NCBI RefSeq assembly: GCF_030646155.1
Contig: NZ_JAUTDN010000011.1
Coordinates: 59,968 to 123,967 of the forward strand
DNA: 64,000 nucleotides
Reading direction: 5' to 3'
DNA from: Conexibacter sp. CPCC 205762
Lineage (GTDB): Bacteria > Actinomycetota > Thermoleophilia > Solirubrobacterales > Solirubrobacteraceae
Part shown: positions 8,313 to 15,073 of the stretch, one piece after another
Layout of the letters: every line of letters starts with the position of its first letter
Position numbering within the stretch: the stretch's first letter is position 1
The notes under the pieces: generated by a model
What the model saw: only the letters and a program-made list of their open reading frames with translations
What the model was told of the DNA's origin: nothing
Database searches by the model: none
Made by a program: the position numbers and the translations under genes

Positions 8313-10553
8313 TCAGCGGACGGTCACCTTCGCCGTCAGCAGCTTGCCGCCCTTCTGGGCGATGCGCAGCTGGTACGTGCCGCGCGTGACCTTGCGGGTC
8401 GCTCTGAGGTTGCCGACGCGGCCCTTCGCGTAGGTCTTGCCCTGCTTCACCAGACGCGCCTTGGCGGACGCCGAGGCGGCTCTCGCGCCGTTGGTGTAAG
8501 TGACCGAGCAGGACACTCTGACCGTGCTGGAGCCGGTGATCTTGCACGTCACGAGCGCGTCGCGGCCGTTGGCGCCTCTGGCACCCTGGTCGCCCTTCGC
8601 GCCCTGGTCGCCCTTGGCGCCGTTCGCGCCGACCGGGCCGGTCGCGCCGGTCGGACCCGCGACGCCGGGCGTGCCCTGATCGCCCTTGTCGCCCTTGTCG
8701 CCGGCGTCGCCCTTGTCGCCCTTCGGACCCTCGGGGCCGGGGATGCCGCCGCCCGGGGTGCCGTCGCCGACCTGGACGATGACGCCCGTCGAGCTGGAGC
8801 GCTCGAAGGCGCCGGCGTCGGCCGGCAGGAAGGCGGCCGTCAGCGCGTGCGCGCCGGCCGTCAGGACGCTCGTCTTGAACGTCGCGACGCCGCCGTCGAC
8901 CTCGACCGGATCGCCGAGCTTGGCGGCGCCGTCGAGGAACTGGATCTGGCCGGCGGCTCTCTGCGCCACGCGCGCCTCGAGCACGACCTGCTCGCCGACG
9001 GCGACCGTCGACTTGGCGGCGGCCAGCGTCGTCTTCGTCGACAGCGCGTCCCCGTTGGTCGCCTTCGGCGCGTCCGGATCGTTTCTGAGGTCGATGACGG
9101 TCTTGGCGCCGTTCCATCTGTCGCCGGACTTCTCGACCTTGTAGCCGTCGAAGAACTTGCCGTTGGCCAGGCGCGCCTGGTAGGTCAGCGTGTCCTGCGC
9201 GACGTCGACCAGCTGGTAGAGCTGGATGTGGCTCGCTCTGACGCGCAGTCTGGCGCCGTTGTCGGCCCAGTTCTGGCCGGCGTTGAGCTCGTACATCTTG
9301 CCGCCGGAGACCGAGATCGAGTAGACCGCGCCGTGCGACTTGGTCGGGTCGAGCGCGTCGTCGTCCTTGATCTGGTTGCCGCGGTTGTAGACGTGGTCGT
9401 GACCCTGCAGGACGAGGTCGACGCCGTATCTGTCGATCAGCGGGTTCCAGTTGTCGCGCACGAGCTGGTTGTTGCGCGAGCTGGTGCCGGCGTAGACCGG
9501 GTGGTGGAACGTGACGACGGTCCACTTGGGACGGTTCGGGTCGCTCAGGACCTCCTCGAACCATCTCGTCTGCGCCGTCAGGACGTCGGTCTGGACCGGG
9601 CCGTTCTGGAGCGGGCTGGAGTCGAGCGCGATGTAGCGGACGCCCTGGAAGTCGACGTAGTACGCGCTGCTTCTGACCGCCTCCAGGACGCTGCCGTCAG
9701 CGTTCTTGGGGCCGTTGGCCGGGAACGGGAACTGCGGCTTCCAGAACGCCGAGATCTGCGTCGAGCTGTTGTACTCGTGGTTGCCCGGGATCGCGAGGAC
9801 GTTGCGGGTCTGGTTGTTGTAGCCGCCGGCCTCGAACCACTGGCCCCACTCCTGCTCCTGGCGCTGCATGTTCGCGTCGGTGACGCCCGTCTCGTTGACG
9901 AGGTCGCCGGCGTGCAGCATCAGCTTCGACTTCGGACGGTCGAGGACCGCCTGGTGGAAGACGCGCGGGACGGCGGAGTCGATGTAGTTCTGCGCGTCGC
10001 CGAAGTAGATGAAGGAGTACGGCTTGAGGCTGTCGTCGGCGGTGGTGAAGTCCTCCCACGCCGTCCAGTTCGTGACGGGCCAGCCGTTGGGGTTGGTGCC
10101 GTCGCCGACGCGGTAGGCGTAGCGCGTGTTCGGCTTCAGGCCGGTCAGCTCAGCCGCGTGGTAGTTGTTCAGGTAACCCGTTCTCGGGTTCATCGTCGTC
10201 GTGTCGGCGCCGACGGTGACGATTCTCGAGTAGTCGGTGCCGTCGATCGGCGTGAGGCCGTCCAGCATCGTGTCGCCGAAGGCAGCCGGCGCCTCGATGA
10301 ACTGGACCTGCGGCGCCTCCGAGTTAGAGCGCCAGGAGATCTTCTGGCTGTGGGCCGGATCGGCGGTCGGGATCAGCACGACGCGGTCCGGGACGACCGA
10401 CGGCGCGTAGCGCTCGATCGCCGACTGGGGCGTGTCGGCAGCCTGCGCCGGAAGCGCGACGACGGCGGGCAGCGTGGCCGCCACGGCGCACGCCGAGAGC
10501 GCCCGCCGCAGCATCTTGCCGGCGGCGAGCGATGAAGCGAGACGAGTGGTCAC
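8313..10553 (-). CDS. secreted purple acid phosphatase-like protein with collagen-like tail
   Basis: A 746-aa exported protein. A signal peptide (about 1-39, ending PAQAAD) is followed by an N-terminal fibronectin-III-like phosphatase domain and a metallophosphoesterase core (about 150-400) with all metal-binding motifs: YFGDAQN, HAGDLVNE, IPGNHEY, FHHPVY and GHDHVYNRGN. Then come a bacterial Ig-like domain, about 20 uninterrupted Gly-X-Y triplets rich in GDK/GDQ (near 8560-8750) and a C-terminal beta-sandwich module. Start is GTG at 10553 with AAGGAG five nt upstream. It probably releases phosphate from organic esters outside the cell. Direct repeats upstream (10647-10669) resemble phosphate-control boxes. 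Confidence 0.87.
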   Translation of the reverse strand: MTTRLASSLAAGKMLRRALSACAVAATLPAVVALPAQAADTPQSAIERYAPSVVPDRVVLIPTADPAHSQKISWRSNSEAPQVQFIEAPAAFGDTMLDGLTPIDGTDYSRIVTVGADTTTMNPRTGYLNNYHAAELTGLKPNTRYAYRVGDGTNPNGWPVTNWTAWEDFTTADDSLKPYSFIYFGDAQNYIDSAVPRVFHQAVLDRPKSKLMLHAGDLVNETGVTDANMQRQEQEWGQWFEAGGYNNQTRNVLAIPGNHEYNSSTQISAFWKPQFPFPANGPKNADGSVLEAVRSSAYYVDFQGVRYIALDSSPLQNGPVQTDVLTAQTRWFEEVLSDPNRPKWTVVTFHHPVYAGTSSRNNQLVRDNWNPLIDRYGVDLVLQGHDHVYNRGNQIKDDDALDPTKSHGAVYSISVSGGKMYELNAGQNWADNGARLRVRASHIQLYQLVDVAQDTLTYQARLANGKFFDGYKVEKSGDRWNGAKTVIDLRNDPDAPKATNGDALSTKTTLAAAKSTVAVGEQVVLEARVAQRAAGQIQFLDGAAKLGDPVEVDGGVATFKTSVLTAGAHALTAAFLPADAGAFERSSSTGVIVQVGDGTPGGGIPGPEGPKGDKGDAGDKGDKGDQGTPGVAGPTGATGPVGANGAKGDQGAKGDQGARGANGRDALVTCKITGSSTVRVSCSVTYTNGARAASASAKARLVKQGKTYAKGRVGNLRATRKVTRGTYQLRIAQKGGKLLTAKVTVR

Positions 10554-10646
10554 TCGTTCTCCTTGGATCTAAATAATTGAGGGAGGACGGCGAGCGAATT
10601 CCTGCTGCGCGCCGCCGGGTACCCTCACTGACCAGGTCGGGAACCT

Positions 10647-10669
10647 CGTAAAGTTCCGGTAAAGGTTCC
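10647..10669 (-). promoter_or_regulatory. tandem 11-bp repeats upstream of the phosphatase gene
   Basis: On the minus strand GGAACCTTTACC is followed directly by GGAACTTTACG, placing two CTTTAC cores 11 bp apart, about 95-115 bp upstream of the phosphatase start. An 11-bp direct-repeat period is typical of PhoP/PhoB sites, but the half-site is not a textbook match. A TGAACG/GTTCAC element nearby (about 10683-10695) resembles a single actinobacterial PHO half-site. Confidence 0.3.
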
Positions 10670-10706
10670 CCGACTCTTCACGGGTGAACGTCACCCGCGG
10701 CCGATA

Positions 10707-11237
10707 TCACTCCGGAGCGCCCTCGGTGATCGGGTCGACGGTGAAGGTGCCGAGGTGCGAGTAGACGACGCACATCGCGTTGCGGTCATCGCGCTCGACC
10801 CACGTCTGCTGCGTCGGCAGCACCGGGTAGACGTCGAGCCGCGCGCGGCCCGAGCCCGGTCTGCCCCACAGCTCGCGAAAGACCTGCTCACAGAGGGCGC
10901 TGCCCTCGACGGTGACGCGTCTGGCATCCCATGCGCCGTCTCTCAGCGTGACGAAGGTGAAGACCTCGTTCTCGGAGCCGATGCAGCCGGTCGTGTTCAG
11001 CCGCGGCTCGCCCATCGCCGCGTTGATCGCGGGGTCGTGGAAGCAGTCGCCGTTCTCGAACGTGAGCACGCCCGGCGTCTCGGCGTTGATGAAGTGCGGG
11101 CCCTTGACGACGTTGGCCGCCGCCGGCGCGGCGTCACCGCCGCGCACGGCAATTGTCACGGTGACAGCAACGATGACGGCGAGCAACAGGGAGAGCAGGA
11201 GCGCGCCGCGACGGCGCGTGACGGTGAACGAGCGCAT
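10707..11237 (-). CDS. membrane-anchored protein with septum-formation-like domain
   Basis: A 176-aa protein with one N-terminal membrane helix (about residues 11-32, positive residues before it), so the rest lies outside the cell. The external part has four cysteines and the pattern GDCF near residue 63, a Cys followed by ENEVF, a Cys in a helix, and PTQQTWVERDDRNAMC. This resembles the Septum_form/DUF4190-associated domain of actinobacterial membrane proteins; the match is by pattern only. It stands alone between the phosphatase and the zinc-ribbon gene. The function is unknown; a cell-envelope role is only suggested by the domain. Confidence 0.65.
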   Translation of the reverse strand: MRSFTVTRRRGALLLSLLLAVIVAVTVTIAVRGGDAAPAAANVVKGPHFINAETPGVLTFENGDCFHDPAINAAMGEPRLNTTGCIGSENEVFTFVTLRDGAWDARRVTVEGSALCEQVFRELWGRPGSGRARLDVYPVLPTQQTWVERDDRNAMCVVYSHLGTFTVDPITEGAPE

Positions 11238-11280
11238 GATCGCGCGTCACCCTATGACCGAGTGGTGACCGCCGGGGGCT

Positions 11281-12309
11281 TTAGTTGTGAACGCCGCGCG
11301 GCGTTCCCGCGCGCACGAGCTGGTCGACGAAGGTCAGCTTGCGCTGGACCGCCGGGCCGAGCACGAACGGGTAGAGGTCCTCGACCCCCATGCTGCGGTT
11401 GACGGCGTTGAGCGCCAGCGTCAGCGGGATCCACGCCTCCAGCCGCTCGCTCAGGTCGCCGCCGCGCTCGGCGTCGGCCGGGTCCGACTGCAGCGGCTCG
11501 GCCGAGGTGACGGCGCTCGGCGGGCCGGAGACGCGCACGCCCCACGCCGCCGCCGTCTGCAGCGCGTCGTTGACGTGCAGGTAGTGGGCGAACGTCTCGG
11601 CCCAGTCCTCCCACGGATGCATCGTCGCGTAGGCGGAGACGAACTGCTCTCTCCAGCCGGCCGGCGGCCCCTCGGCGTAGTGGCGGCTCATCGCCGCCTG
11701 GTAGTCGGCGCGCTCGTCGCCGAAGAGGCGCCGGCAGGCCTCCTCTCTCTCCGAGCCGGGCGCGACGAGCACCGTCTGGTACCAGTGGCCGACCTCGTGG
11801 CGCAGATGGCCGAGCAGCGTCCGGTAGGGCTCGCCGAGCTGGACCCTCAGCCGCTCGCGGTGGACCGGGTCGGCCTCCGCCAGGTCGATCGTGACGATCC
11901 CGTCCGCGTGGCCGGTGACGACCGGCTCGTACGCGCTCGACAGCAGGTCGAAGCCGAGCCCGCCGTCGCGCTCGTCCCAGCGCGCCAGCGGCAGCTCCAG
12001 CTCGCTCAGCTCGAACAGCAGCCGCCGCTTGGCGCCCTCGACCAGCGCGAAGCCGGCGAGGCCGGCGGCATCGCCGTCGGCCGGCCGCGTGCGCGTGAAG
12101 CGGCAGCTCGCACAGAGCGCGCCGGGGGCGGGCGCGAGCCAGTTGCAGGCGGCGACCAGCGCGTTGGCGCAGGGCGCGCCGGCGCCGCCGTCGGCGCGCG
12201 CGATCGTGCGCGCGACCGGGTCGTACGCGAGCGCGGTGCCGCAGTTGACGCACGAGGTCGACTCGAACTGGACGACGTGGGCGCAGTGGGGGCAGGCGAA
12301 GACGCGCAT
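11281..12309 (-). CDS. zinc-ribbon plus zinc-dependent peptidase-like protein (DUF2248 type)
   Basis: The 342-aa product starts with a Cys4 zinc ribbon (Cys6, Cys9, Cys20, Cys23), a second Cys group at about 47-79, and a conserved C-terminal region with a metallopeptidase-like HEVGH (171-175) and a downstream WAETFAHYLH. This layout is that of the widespread bacterial zinc-ribbon/putative zinc-binding metallopeptidase family. Substrate and biological role are not known. It has no signal peptide. The gene is followed in the same direction by nothing close and is preceded by the small OsmC-like gene only 7 nt upstream of its start, so the two may be cotranscribed. Confidence 0.83.
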   Translation of the reverse strand: MRVFACPHCAHVVQFESTSCVNCGTALAYDPVARTIARADGGAGAPCANALVAACNWLAPAPGALCASCRFTRTRPADGDAAGLAGFALVEGAKRRLLFELSELELPLARWDERDGGLGFDLLSSAYEPVVTGHADGIVTIDLAEADPVHRERLRVQLGEPYRTLLGHLRHEVGHWYQTVLVAPGSEREEACRRLFGDERADYQAAMSRHYAEGPPAGWREQFVSAYATMHPWEDWAETFAHYLHVNDALQTAAAWGVRVSGPPSAVTSAEPLQSDPADAERGGDLSERLEAWIPLTLALNAVNRSMGVEDLYPFVLGPAVQRKLTFVDQLVRAGTPRGVHN

Positions 12310-12316
12310 CGCAGTG

Positions 12317-12484
12317 TCAGGCCGCCGCCAGCTCCGCGCTCAGCTCGGGCGAGCGGGCGAGCGTCTGCAGCACGACGCAGTAGCGCTCGGTCAGCTTCAG
12401 CAGCGTCACCAGCGCCGCCTCCGGCTCGTCCCGGTAGCGCTCCTTCAGCGGCGCCTGCAGCGGCCGCAGCTCGTCTCGGTCCAT
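12317..12484 (-). CDS. 55-aa OsmC-like protein lacking its core
   Basis: The first ~28 residues (MDRDELRPLQAPLKERYRDE then PEAALVTL) match the N-terminus, and the last ~27 (LKLTERYCVVLQTL then ARSPEL) match the C-terminus, of actinobacterial OsmC-family peroxidases as I know them. The ~100 residues between, including the first catalytic cysteine and the dimer core, are missing; only the C-terminal Cys in ERYC remains. The reading frame is intact across the junction, and a leaderless promoter (TACGCT, 12492-12497, ending 7 nt before the ATG) is intact. It is therefore either a recent in-frame deletion that still makes a miniprotein or a pseudogene. Peroxidase activity is not expected. Confidence 0.6.
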   Translation of the reverse strand: MDRDELRPLQAPLKERYRDEPEAALVTLLKLTERYCVVLQTLARSPELSAELAAA

Positions 12485-12546
12485 GCGGTCCAGCGTAGCC
12501 CTGTCGGAGGCCCGAGTCATCGGGTGGTCGCCCGGCCGTGCGCGCG

Positions 12547-13395
12547 TCATCTCGTGCTCCGCTGTGCGTGCGCCGTCAGGAAGGGGGCGATCGCGGCCGC
12601 GACGCGCTCTGGCGCGGTCGTGTGCGCGACGTGGCCGAGACCGTCCAGCGGCGCGACCGTCACGTCCGGCAGCACCGCCGCCAGCTCGTGGCAGTTGGCC
12701 TGCGCGCGCGGCGGGCTCTCGCTGCCGACGAGCAGCAGCGTCGGCAGCGCGATCGCGCCGCAGGAGGCGATGTGGCCGGGACCGAGCGTCGCGACCGCGC
12801 CGATCTCGCGCGGGACGGTCGCGGCGAGGCGGCGGAAGGCCGGCGTCGGCTTGATCTTCAGCGTCGCGAGCGGGCCGTCGGCGGTGACGAGGCCGGCGCT
12901 GTCGAGCACGCGCATCGACAGCGGCACCGCCTGCTCGGGCACGCCGTCGAGCACGCACTGGTTCAGCGCCGCGAGCTGCTCGGCGGAGATCGCGCCGTCG
13001 ATCCCGACCGCCGGCTCGTACAGCAGCAGCGCGCCGGTCTCGCCCGGCGCCGCGACGCGCGCCGTCTCCAGCGCGACCGCGCCGCCGTAGGAGTGGCCCA
13101 GCAGCGCCGCGCCGGGGCCGGCCGCGCGCAGCACCGCGCGCGTGTCGGCGACCTCCTGCGCGAGCGTGTGGGCTCGTGCGCCGTCGTCGCTGTCGCCGCG
13201 CCCGCGGCGGTCGACGAGCAGGAACTCGAAGCGGTCGGCGAGCTGGCGCGCGACCGCCTCCCAGCTGCGCCACGAGCCGAGCCCGCCGTGCAGCGCGACG
13301 ACCGCCGGGCCGCTGCCGAGGCGGCGGTAGGCGATCCGCGTGCCGTCGGCGGAGGTGACCTGCTCGGGCGGCGGGGCTGCGGCGCGAGAGTCCAT
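12547..13395 (-). CDS. alpha/beta hydrolase
   Basis: A 282-aa soluble alpha/beta-hydrolase. It shows the oxyanion-hole region ALHGGLGSW, the DRRGRGDS strand, nucleophile Ser102 in LGHSYGGA, and a terminal His in GLGHVAHTTAPERVA; the acid is likely in LLLVGSESPP. The start ATG at 13395 has TAGCGT (13406-13411, minus strand) 10 nt upstream, giving a leader of at most a few nt. It is divergent from the response regulator at 13493, with less than 100 bp between. The substrate is unknown; the family includes esterases, epoxide hydrolases and lactonases. Confidence 0.86.
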   Translation of the reverse strand: MDSRAAAPPPEQVTSADGTRIAYRRLGSGPAVVALHGGLGSWRSWEAVARQLADRFEFLLVDRRGRGDSDDGARAHTLAQEVADTRAVLRAAGPGAALLGHSYGGAVALETARVAAPGETGALLLYEPAVGIDGAISAEQLAALNQCVLDGVPEQAVPLSMRVLDSAGLVTADGPLATLKIKPTPAFRRLAATVPREIGAVATLGPGHIASCGAIALPTLLLVGSESPPRAQANCHELAAVLPDVTVAPLDGLGHVAHTTAPERVAAAIAPFLTAHAQRSTR

Positions 13396-13492
13396 CGTCC
13401 CGCTGACGCTAGCGCGCCTGCGGACAACTACGGAGCAGTGACCGGAGCTTGCGCGCTGCACGGCGACCGTCGCCGCGCCTATCGTCTACGCG

Positions 13493-14146
13493 ATGTCAGA
13501 CGCCGCTGCCGAGGAGATCCGCGTCGTGCTCGCCGACGACCACCGCGTCGTCCGCACCGGCCTGCGCCTGGTGCTCGACGCCGAGCCCGACATCACCGTC
13601 GTCGCCGAGGCCGGCGACATCCCCGCCGCCGGCCGCGCGCTGCTCGTCCACAGACCGGACGTGATCGTGCTCGACCTCAACATGCCGGGCGAGCAGAGCC
13701 TGAGCGCGATCCCGCGCTTCGTCGCCGACCATCCGCAGACGGCGATCGTCGTGCTGACGATGCAGCAGGACCCGGCCTTCGCGCGCGAGGCGCTGCGCGG
13801 CGGCGCGCGCGGCTACGTGCTGAAGGAGGCGGCCGACGACGAGCTGGTGCAGGCGGTCCGCCTGGCGCACGGCGGCCGCACCTACCTCAACCCCGAGCTG
13901 GGCGCGAAGATGGCCGCCGAGCCGGCTCCAAGCGGCCCGCCCGACGACCTCACCGAGCGCGAGCTGGAGGTGCTGAGGCTGATCGCGCTCGGCCACACCA
14001 ACAGCGAGATCGCCGCCCAGCTCTACCTCAGCGTCCGCACGGTCGAGTCCCACCGCGCCCACATCCAGCAGAAGATCCGCCGCTCGACCCGCGCCGAGCT
14101 GGTCCGCTACGCGCTCGACCACGGCCTCGTCGACGCGGGCGGCTGA
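13493..14146 (+). CDS. NarL/FixJ family response regulator
   Basis: A 217-aa two-component regulator. The receiver domain has the acidic pocket Asp15/Asp16, phosphoacceptor Asp61 in VLDLNMPG, the switch Thr in VVLTMQQ and Lys111 in GYVLKEA. The LuxR-type HTH (about 150-210) has LTERELEVLRLIALGHTNSE and VRTVESHRAHIQQKI. No histidine kinase is adjacent, so it is an orphan in this window; its kinase and targets are elsewhere. TATCGT (13480-13485) ends 7 nt before the ATG, so the mRNA is predicted to be leaderless. Confidence 0.93.
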   Translation: MSDAAAEEIRVVLADDHRVVRTGLRLVLDAEPDITVVAEAGDIPAAGRALLVHRPDVIVLDLNMPGEQSLSAIPRFVADHPQTAIVVLTMQQDPAFAREALRGGARGYVLKEAADDELVQAVRLAHGGRTYLNPELGAKMAAEPAPSGPPDDLTERELEVLRLIALGHTNSEIAAQLYLSVRTVESHRAHIQQKIRRSTRAELVRYALDHGLVDAGG

Positions 14147-14189
14147 GCTGCGAGAATCCTCCCGTCGACATCAGATCGGGGGATCGGGG

Positions 14190-14972
14190 ATGAAGGGCAT
14201 CGAGGGGAAGGCCGTCGCGTTCGCACTGGCGGCGGCGCTCGCGGTCGGCGGCCTCGCCGGCTGCGGCGGCAACGACGACCAGACGGCCGGCGGCGCCGGC
14301 GGCGTGCGCACGAGCACGACTGCGAAGCCGGGCTCGCTGGCGGCCGCGGCGGCGGCCGAGGGCGTGCCGGTGAGACCGGTCTCAGGCGCCGAGGCGACCG
14401 AGCGGCGGCTGCGCGGGATCCCGCAGCAGGGGCTGGAGCTGGGCGCGCATGACGCGCCGGTGACGGTCGTCCTGTTCGCCGACGTGCAGTGCCCCTATTG
14501 CAAGGCGTTCTGGCTCAGAGTGCTGCCGCACGTCGTCGACCACTACGTGCGCGACGGCCGCGCCAAGGTCGTCCTGCGCGACGTCGCCTTCCTCGGCACC
14601 GACTCGATCCGCGGCGCGCAGTTCGCCGGCGCGGCGGGCCTGCAGGACAAGCTGTGGGACGTCGTCGACCTGCTCTACCGCCACCAGGGCGCCGAGAACA
14701 GCGGCTGGGTGACCGACGAGCTGCTGCGCCGGATCGGCGCCGGCGTGCCCGGCCTCGCGACCGAGCGCGCGCTCGCCGACCGCGGCGACAGACGCGTCAA
14801 CCGGCAGCTGAAGCAGGCGAGAGCGATCGCCGCCGACTACAGAGTGACCGGAACGCCGACGCTGCTCGTCGGCGAGACCGACGGCTTCGTCTTCCCCGTC
14901 CCCGGCGGCGAGACGCTCGCCGGGCTCAGCGCCGCGATCGACGGCGCACTGAGCAATCTGTCAGGAGGATGA
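14190..14972 (+). CDS. DsbA/thioredoxin-fold lipoprotein
   Basis: A 260-aa exported lipoprotein. The signal sequence ends in the lipobox LAGC (lipidated Cys25). After a ~55-residue Ala/Gly-rich linker comes a DsbA-like domain with the active site CPYC (101-104) in DVQCPYCKAF and the cis-Pro loop GTPTLLVG. It should act as a membrane-tethered thiol-disulfide oxidoreductase outside the cytoplasm, in the DsbA/BdbD-like Thioredoxin_4 group. It lies alone, about 100 bp before the glycosyltransferase operon. The start has a G-rich ribosome site (GGGGGATCGGGG) directly upstream. Confidence 0.9.
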   Translation: MKGIEGKAVAFALAAALAVGGLAGCGGNDDQTAGGAGGVRTSTTAKPGSLAAAAAAEGVPVRPVSGAEATERRLRGIPQQGLELGAHDAPVTVVLFADVQCPYCKAFWLRVLPHVVDHYVRDGRAKVVLRDVAFLGTDSIRGAQFAGAAGLQDKLWDVVDLLYRHQGAENSGWVTDELLRRIGAGVPGLATERALADRGDRRVNRQLKQARAIAADYRVTGTPTLLVGETDGFVFPVPGGETLAGLSAAIDGALSNLSGG

Positions 14973-15013
14973 CGGCCTGAAAGCGGTGCATCGGCAGCGC
15001 GCATGAACGTTTT

Positions 15014-15053
15014 GCTCAACGGTGCGCCAGGAGCCCTAAACCATCTGTTGAGC
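15014..15053 (+). promoter_or_regulatory. stem-loop in the glycosyltransferase leader
   Basis: GCTCAAC (15014-15020) pairs perfectly with GTTGAGC (15047-15053) around a 26-nt loop, ending 20 nt before the glycosyltransferase start. The gene lacks an obvious Shine-Dalgarno and lacks the TANNNT box at 7 nt, so a structured leader or an operator is plausible. I could not fit it to a known riboswitch class. Confidence 0.3.
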
Positions 15054-15073
15054 CCTGCCGATGACCTGGTTCG

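Noticed and set aside
15021..15060. Resemblance to a c-di-GMP (GEMM) or cobalamin riboswitch
   Set aside because: Only short strings (CCTAAACCAT, GCCAGGAG) match; the two-helix GEMM architecture and the B12 core are not present.
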